From positions 18,516,442 through 18,580,441 of the forward strand of contig JACMZG010001908.1 in NCBI GenBank assembly GCA_018340805.1: 64,000 nucleotides of DNA, written 5' to 3'. Source of the stretch: Microvelia longipes (Eukaryota; Arthropoda; Insecta; Hemiptera; Veliidae). The notes under the pieces were generated by a model. It was not told the origin of the DNA. It made no database searches and saw only the letters and a list, made by a program, of their open reading frames with translations. Made by a program: the position numbers and the translations under genes. Of the stretch, positions 57,701 to 64,000 are shown in pieces (positions within the stretch are counted from its first letter, which is position 1; every line of letters starts with the position of its first letter).

Positions 57701-60700
57701 AAAAATCTTGCAACACTTTAGCTGTTTCAGAATGAATCATCAAATCCTACCCCTTGAATAAAATAAGTAAAAAAATATCCTTACACTGTTTATTGGCGCA
57801 ATTAATTATCAAGTTTTTCTTGAGAAAAAATAAGCAATATAACGTCGTCTAAAACAATTCAAAGTTTTAAATTTTAAATTCAATGTTTTAAAAAGTAATA
57901 ACAAATAAATAAAAATTACAAACAATTATTATTAATTTTGTACTATACTACAAAAGTGTTATCAGAAATAAGAATTTTATTCAATGTCTGCATTCTTTAA
58001 TTTGAAGTGTTAAGATTTTTGGATTAAGAAATAAATCATCAGATAAAATAAAGAAAAGTTAATTTAAGTTACATTAATTTAACAGTACAAATTAGAAAGC
58101 AGAACATAAATGCAATGAATAATATGCAATATATTGTATTAAAAAATTATATTCAGTAGCTAGACAAGAATTCTTCTCAGTTTATTAAAAGTTAAGGTAA
58201 GAATAATAATCATCTTAAAAGGGTAGAAAAAGTATTTGAGAAGAAATGAAAAATGTCTAGATTTGTCTTAAACTTTTTACCATTTAAGATTTTTACACCT
58301 TACCTGTTTTAACTAATAGAAATGGTAAAAATCCTAAATATTAGAATCCTCAAAATCGGTTGCATTCTCTTATTTTTAAATCTATAAATTTAACAATAAG
58401 AGTACACAACAAAGTCAAGGTCTACAAATCTGTTCTGATCTAGAGGTTAATAAAATATAAGAAAAAAGAATTTACTCCCCTAGCTATGAACTTGAATAGA
58501 ACTTGAAGAACAATGATGTTGGCCCAAGGCCAGACAACTAAGTCAATTGAAATGTACTTAGTGAAGTGCATTCAACTTCAACAACAATGGGTGAAGGTTA
58601 GTAAAATCAAAAACTAGACAGGAAAACCAATGATTCATTACGATGTTATTCAATAATAAATAAAATTAGTTAGTCAAAAGTTGTTTTAATTTTTTGGAAT
58701 ACCCAGTTGTTCATACAAGTTACAAATCTTAAATATCTAAAATATGATTTATTTATTTAAAGTCCAAGCTTAAATAGATTATATTATGACTTTATTTATT
58801 ATCAAATATTAATTTTTATCAGATTTATTAGAAGTCGAGAGTTTCATTTAAAACTAGTTTTATTGAAATGGTAATTCAGAGTAAAGTGGTTTTCAGACAT
58901 AAACAATCGCAGTAAAACATTAAAAATCTTCTCATAAAACTTAAATTACTCTAAATAAAACTTAATTTTTCTGTTGTTTTTTTAAAATAATGGACTCATC
59001 AAAGCTGGAAACAAAGCGTATTTTAGATGAGTGTAAGTTCTATGGCATTATGATAGATAACCATTTATTATTCAAGATGACTTATTACTCAGATTGAATT
59101 ATTTTGTATTCATAAATAATAAAAATATTATTTAATTATTTGTAATAATTATTAGTTTCATTACTTTATGGTGATGCATGTCCCACAATTTTTATTTACA
59201 AATAAAAACTGGCTTTTAACCTAAATTTTCATATGGATCACTTATATCAATAATATTCTTTTCTCCAACACTGAGGATGACCAGTCAAGTTCAAAGTTAA
59301 ATGTACATGCAAACACACACACACAGTGGCGTAGCCAGGGGGGGGCTGAGGGGGCTTCAGCCCCCCCCCCGAAATGTTTACATAACCTAAACCCGCAATA
59401 AATGTGTGAAAAAAGCTATAAAAAATATATAAAAATAATAAATTAAATAACCTATATTTTTTAACAATAAACTTATAATATAAATATCATAATATATAAA
59501 ATACATATATAAAAATAGAAAGATATACAAATAATTTGAAAACAGTGAACAATACAAAGTAAAGTAGGCTTGTCCGAAATATTATCTCGAAGTTCCAATT
59601 ACGACATAACGGTCAGTTATGTCTTTCAGTAATAACTGTGTGACCTGTGCTTAGAATAATACTATACACAGAAGGAGCACAGGACCGTAAACACAATGTA
59701 ATACCACTGATAACACGAAAGCCGGTTAACATGATAAATCCATTTTTTAACCATCAAAATCGGTCCAGTAAAACCGGAGATACAAATGTTGAAAGATTAC
59801 CGATAAAACATCTAAATAAAAAGCATACATTTTTGTCCAAAAACGCATAAAAACCTTAAAATGTCATGTTTTCCCATATTAACATGTTTAAGAATTAGGC
59901 AGACTTAAAAATCATGCATATTTTGTTGAACTGCAGGTAATATGGAGTTGTGCTAGAGAAAGAAGTCAGCACAGCTCTAATATGTGATGACTTAATGACC
60001 GACATATAATGCTCAGATAGGTAAAAACTTAAATTGTAAAAAATACACTTTTTTCGGTAATCTTTCAACATTTGTATCTCCGGTTTTACTGGACCGATTT
60101 TGATGGTTAAAAATGGATTTTTCACATTTTAATAAACTTTAACACATAAATTTAATAAACTTTAAAAAAACAACCCTTTAAATTTTTGGATAAAATCAAT
60201 AGGAACACCGTTATGGCTAAAACAGAATTTGAGTTCATTTTGTGGATTTTAAAGGGGCCCCGGGACTAAAATTCCCTTATCTGAAACGGCAGACCACCTG
60301 ATTCATCAGAGAGCCAGAATAAGTCGATCTAGTGGGTTAAACCTTTGGGGCTAGACGGTCACGTTTTTTGCGTCTGGCTCTTGGACTATAATATATGACT
60401 TATAAAAGTTAATTTCAAATGGAACGTAGGCAAAAAGCGAGAAATTAAACCACGCCTACTTAGTTGAAAAGTAGGTCTGCCGCGGCGCTAGCGTCGATCG
60501 GAATCCAAATTTTCCCACCATGGGGTCGTCAGTCTTACAGTTTAACTATATAGTCTCTGGTTTGTACAATCCGGTAAATGACAAGTACCCCTGATGTCGC
60601 GGACTATTTCAACATTTACTTAATATAATATTATAATAAAAATTAAATGTTTTATTAATTTTACGTTATAAAAAATTTAAATACATTATGTGCAAAATAT

Positions 60701-60820
60701 AGTTTGTGCTTTATAACTATGTGTATTTTTATTGATTATATACTTTACCCAGAAACAATTTATTTATTTATTTAATATAAAAATAATATTATTATTTAAT
60801 AATAAATAAAATAAATAAAT

Positions 60821-60870
<50 letters not shown>

Positions 60871-60902
60871 ATATATATATACTATATATTATATATATAT
60901 AT

Positions 60903-60985
<83 letters not shown>

Positions 60986-63013
60986 ATACATATAAAATTT
61001 TTAATATTCAGCCCCCCCCCCCGAAATTAAATCCTGGCTACGCCACTGCACACACACACACACACACATATATAATATATATTATATATATGAAACTTAA
61101 AATGATATTTTATTAATTAATTAGTACATCTTTAGAGGTATATAAAAGCAAATTCAATAAAAAACTTACATCAGCTAATGAAGTCATACATAGAGGACAG
61201 TTAGAGGAGTAATCAAGACATCTATCCAGACACATAGAGCAGTACATGTGTCCACAGGGAGTAGTGACGGGTCTCCATAGCACTCTGCAGCACAGCACAC
61301 ACTCAAAGTCACCTGGTTCTACCTGATCTAACTTTAACTCTAACTCTCCTGCTTCTACTTCAACTCCTAAAACCAAGAACACCATTAAACAAGGAAAATA
61401 GCAAAAATATCATCTAAGGTCATCATAAAAAAAATACTTAAAAGTACTTGGAAAATTTAAGGGGAGCATAAAAATTAAACATATAATAATCTTAATAAAT
61501 GACAATATCAGTGAATGTTGACACACGGTAATATGAATCTTTTTTTACAACCTATTTAGGCTATGCCCATTCATTAGGGGAATTTAACTTGCAAGTAAAT
61601 TTTTTTCATTTCTGTTACTATAAATAATAGTTTGTTCTACTATTACTACAATGGCAAACTCTTTTTACAGACAAAAATATTCCTAATTCTAAACTTGGAA
61701 ACAATGAATAATCATTCTTTCGTTCAAAATTAAAATAAATGAATTTAAATTAATATTAAGTTTGTTAAATCATTATCAATTCACAACTTTATTAGTCAAT
61801 TAATTTTGAAATAGTTGGTTGCAATGTGTTCCACCATGAATTATAAGCACAAATCAATTCAGAGCCTAGAGATCTCCAGCAATCCGTCTATCAAAAACTA
61901 ATAGACAAACCAGAGTATTGAAAATATTAAATTAGCCCACAACAATTCGTTTGGGCGCAACAGACTCCATGTGCATGCCAAACTAGTAACAGCTGAGTAT
62001 ATAAAAACAGTAAGAAAAGGAAAACAGTAGATTAAGCTTACAGAAGTGGAATGAAATAAATGTAACATCAAATTAATAGCTCATACGCTATTTGCTAATG
62101 AGCCGAAGTTTAGGTACTCTGTAGGCCAGCTTGAAACAACTCCCAAAACATTCACACTCTTCTGAATGGATCAAATAGAGTTAAATATCTACTAAAAACC
62201 TGCTTTTTCATCTTAACTTTATATTCTAAGAATTTAAGGCATTAGCACAAAATATAACCATCTTGGTTAAACAACATATCTGATAAACAGGAGGTGATGA
62301 TATTTCATCACCATAAATCACATACTGTTCATCAAAATCTCTCCATTTTCAAATGGAGAGATTTTGGTTCATCAAAATCCCAGCTAAAAGGATGCATTCC
62401 CATAATAAGTATAATTTTATTAAGTATTATTTATACACTGCAAGATGGACTTACTTTTCAGTCTTTCAATCTCTTGAAATGCTTGTTCTATTACAGCTCT
62501 TAGCCTTTTATATTCTGCCGCAAATGCATCATTCCTAACTCCACACAGCATCTATGCAAATAATAATATTAAAATTAAAATAAAATAACTATTGAATAAA
62601 TTTTAAAACAATTTATCGTAGACTGCAGTCTTCATTAAACTCTCAGTCCATTAAACTGTACACTTAATATTGAATAAATAATTAATTATTGAGCAAATTA
62701 ATTAATTCATAATTATGCAGAGCAAAATATTATAAAAAATAGACAGTCAAGGCTATGACTTGGGCATTAATATTTAGTCTGATTTTATATTTCAAACATT
62801 TTAATTTTCAAGACTTTAATAAAAAAAAAAAACAATATTCTGTACGACCTTATTAAAATTGCTCTTTCCAATGTTAATAAAAAATTGTAGTAATTAAATG
62901 AATTTTACCTCATGTTGTGTTCTTGGATCCGACAAAAAACAAGAAAATAATAATGAAGCATCAATATCAGATTCACTACATTTCACAGCCGAACTTATTA
63001 TATTGTATATAAC
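54568..63013 (-). CDS. LONRF: LONRF (RING finger and Lon N-terminal domain protein), 3' seven exons
   Basis: Putative E3 ubiquitin ligase of the LONRF family (vertebrate LONRF1-3). The exons listed below join without a frame break into the last 406 residues. Residues 90-127 form a complete C3HC4 RING (C-x2-C-x11-C-x-H-x2-C-x2-C-x10-C-x2-C). From about residue 178 a Lon substrate-binding (LON/ATP-dependent protease N-terminal) domain begins with PVFVCITAFPSVPCPLYVFE and ends with GPAWTWWMIAILPLGP, both family hallmarks. No ATPase or protease domain follows, as expected for LONRF. The TPR region, and any first RING, would be encoded to the right of the window. The gene is convergent with SLC4. 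Paralogue assignment among LONRF1/2/3 is not possible here. Confidence 0.93.
54988..55042. repeat. Perfect 21-bp hairpin in the last LONRF intron
   Basis: GCCATGGCCAAAGATTATGT(A) and its exact complement, with a 13-nt loop. Confidence 0.85.
55322..55518 (-). CDS. LONRF Lon-domain exon 3
   Basis: Acceptor tttgcag, donor gtaaat; ends in phase 0. LHDSVLQRGVRWFHRL and GPAWTWWMIAILPLGP, the helical end of the domain. Confidence 0.95.
56169..56353 (-). CDS. LONRF Lon-domain exon 2
   Basis: Acceptor tttag, donor gtaaat; leaves one base. YAEYGTELEIKDW, then GLRRFRVISRAEKDGYDTAQ, the central beta-rich part of the Lon domain. Confidence 0.95.
56978..57267 (-). CDS. LONRF Lon-domain exon 1
   Basis: Acceptor gttacag, donor gtaaat; leaves two bases. 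Starts with a short helical linker, then PVFVCITAFPSVPCPLYVFE and PKYRLLVRR, the beginning of the Lon N-terminal domain. Confidence 0.95.
57268..59315 (-). other. Left part of the LONRF intron between the RING and Lon exons
   Basis: AT-rich; no coding signal or repeat structure recognised. Confidence 0.5.
59727..60125. repeat. Inverted repeat nested in the hAT element
   Basis: Arms of about 75 bp: AACCATCAAAATCGGTCCAG then TAAAACCGGAGATACAAATG at the left, complement at the right, with about 245 bp between. Confidence 0.88.
60815..60985. repeat. (TA)n tract
   Basis: Interrupted TA microsatellite inside the right part of the hAT element. Confidence 0.9.
61170..61366 (-). CDS. LONRF RING exon
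   Basis: Acceptor ttttag, donor gtaagt; ends in phase 0. Carries all eight zinc ligands of the C3HC4 RING; VTTPCGHMYCSMCLDRCLD matches the LONRF RING consensus. Confidence 0.96.
61367..62454 (-). other. LONRF intron between exon b and the RING exon
   Basis: Nothing recognised except a short self-complementary CTCTCCATTTTCAAATGGAGAG at 62340-62361. Confidence 0.5.
62455..62551 (-). CDS. LONRF exon b
   Basis: Acceptor gcatag, donor gtaagt; leaves one base. Encodes MLCGVRNDAFAAEYKRLRAV and a helical stretch IEQAFQEIERLK upstream of the RING. The ATG at its first codon could also serve as an internal start. Confidence 0.78.
62909..63013 (-). CDS. LONRF exon a (most 5' in window)
   Basis: Acceptor ttccag, donor gtaaaa on the minus strand; 35 codons, phase 0 on both sides. 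Peptide VIYNIISSAVKCSESDID, then SLLFSCFLSDPRTQHE. No named domain; likely the linker between TPR and RING. Assigned by phase continuity with the next exon. Confidence 0.72.
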
Positions 63014-63914
63014 CTGGAAACATAAAAAACAGTTAAGTTATTGACCACATCAAATATATTATAAGAGCAGTTGTGTAAAACAGTTTAAATATTTGTTTAC
63101 TATAAATAATTTTTATACCAAAGAACTACAGGAATATCCATTATTGTAACACCATATATTTCATAAAAACAAAATAATTACACAAAAAATACTTTATTTA
63201 TTTTTTTAATAAATGACAAATCTTATAACAAAAATATAGTCATCATCAGATTTTTACAAATTTATTATATATTTTTGTTAAATTCTGATGACTGAATTAG
63301 AATAAAAATCTTAGTTACTTATTTAAAAAAATAATGATAAAATAAAGGGCTTTTGTGAGATTATTTTACTTTTATTTATAATTTTATAAGTCTACAAAAA
63401 AAACTTTTAAATGTATACATTTTTTAAACAAACTTAGAATAATTTATTTATTATTTACCTATAATAAATAAATCTTATAAGAAATATAGTGTAATAAAAT
63501 TATCATAATTAGGGAAAAATATAAAATTAATACGAAATTTAGAAATATCTTCATGAAATATGTTTATTTTATGCAAAAAGCCATCATTAAGCATAGCATA
63601 AGATAACACAAATTAACAAAAATGTAACCAAATTGTTTAGAATATTTAATTACTTTAAACAAATAAATGAGATACAATGAAACCTAGTCTAATAAAGGAA
63701 TAATGGTTAAGGAAGTTATAAATAAATAAAAATATTTGCTTTGGGGCATTACAAAAGTCAGGCATATCCACCCATAGGCATGTCTACCAGGCACTTATTT
63801 AGCATACATTTATTTCTTAAATGTATACACAATTTTTAATATTCATTATGTATTTCTTGATTTATACATCAAATTACTTAAATATTTTTGTTAATATTAC
63901 TATATAGAAAAAAT
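63014..63914 (-). other. LONRF intron, upstream part
   Basis: AT-rich; no further exon recognised before the window edge. Confidence 0.45.
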
Positions 63915-64000
63915 TGGATACGAGGTACCTCCTTATCACATCGAATTCACTATGCTCATCCTCCCTACTTCGGACTCGCTTTACTCATCATCCCTACTTT
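63915..64000 (-). repeat. Family A 3' terminus, cut by window edge
   Basis: TACGAGGTACCTCCTTATCA then CATCGAATTCACTATGCTCA: complement of the family A end, continuing off the window. Confidence 0.75.

Larger units (their letters stand above)
59324..61048. mobile_element. 1.7-kb hAT-family element with nested insertions
   Basis: Same TIR (CAGTGGCGTAGCCAGG) and same subterminal 200 bp as the 412-bp MITE at 6110-6521. Flanked by CACACACA on both sides (59316-59323, 61049-61056). About 1.25 kb of extra sequence (about 59530-60780) holds another inverted repeat, then long TA tracts. No transposase frame recognised. Confidence 0.82.

Overview
The window is AT-rich nuclear DNA from an animal, most likely an arthropod and perhaps a hemipteran insect. 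The phylum-level call rests on the style of the two protein genes. The insect call is an inference from the repeat landscape (many TA microsatellites, hAT-type MITEs, Penelope-like, Ty3/gypsy and non-LTR scraps) and is low confidence. All 28 introns I could delimit or anchor are GT-AG with exons of 78-303 bp, so the long-ORF view misses most coding sequence. Exons here were joined by splice sites and phase.

Gene 1 (11527-44427, + strand) is an SLC4 anion exchanger of the AE2/AE3 type (Cl-/HCO3- exchanger). Twenty-two exons join without a frame break into 1214 residues plus stop, close to the 1230-1240 residues of vertebrate AE2/AE3. Only the start-codon exon is missing; it lies upstream of 11527 and I could not place it. 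Exon 2 (15103-15197) is coding in a frame that is not the longest open frame there, and is needed to make the phases of its neighbours agree.

Gene 2 (63013-54568, - strand) is the 3' part of a LONRF gene (RING finger plus Lon N-terminal substrate-binding domain). Seven exons give the last 406 residues, with a complete C3HC4 RING and a complete Lon domain. The TPR-bearing 5' exons lie beyond the right edge. The genes are convergent, with about 10 kb of gene-poor DNA between their stops.

Repeats dominate the rest. 1-11.5 kb: a 26-bp minisatellite in two arrays, an 84-bp tandem array, copies of a dispersed 0.7-0.8 kb repeat (called family A here), a hAT MITE with an exact 8-bp target duplication, a palindromic 180-bp MITE, an irregular array rich in GCGAAGC/GCTTCGC, and a Ty3/gypsy integrase-tail relic. 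11.5-44.4 kb (SLC4 introns): many family A copies, a Penelope-like 3' fragment, a non-LTR RNase H-tail relic, several long inverted repeats and a TIR element. 44.4-64 kb: a 700-bp foldback element, a 76-bp perfect direct repeat pair, a larger hAT-family element with nested insertions, and another family A end.

Three observations stand out. Family A carries an internal segment that reads like the 3' half of 5S rRNA, including box A-like and box C-like stretches. Several element ends carry a hammerhead-ribozyme-like CTGATGA...hairpin...GAAA module, one of them directly downstream of a Penelope-like coding relic on the same strand. The motif GCGAAGC recurs in otherwise unrelated repeats. I see no CRISPR array, no tRNA or intact rRNA gene, and no sign of bacterial or organellar gene organisation.
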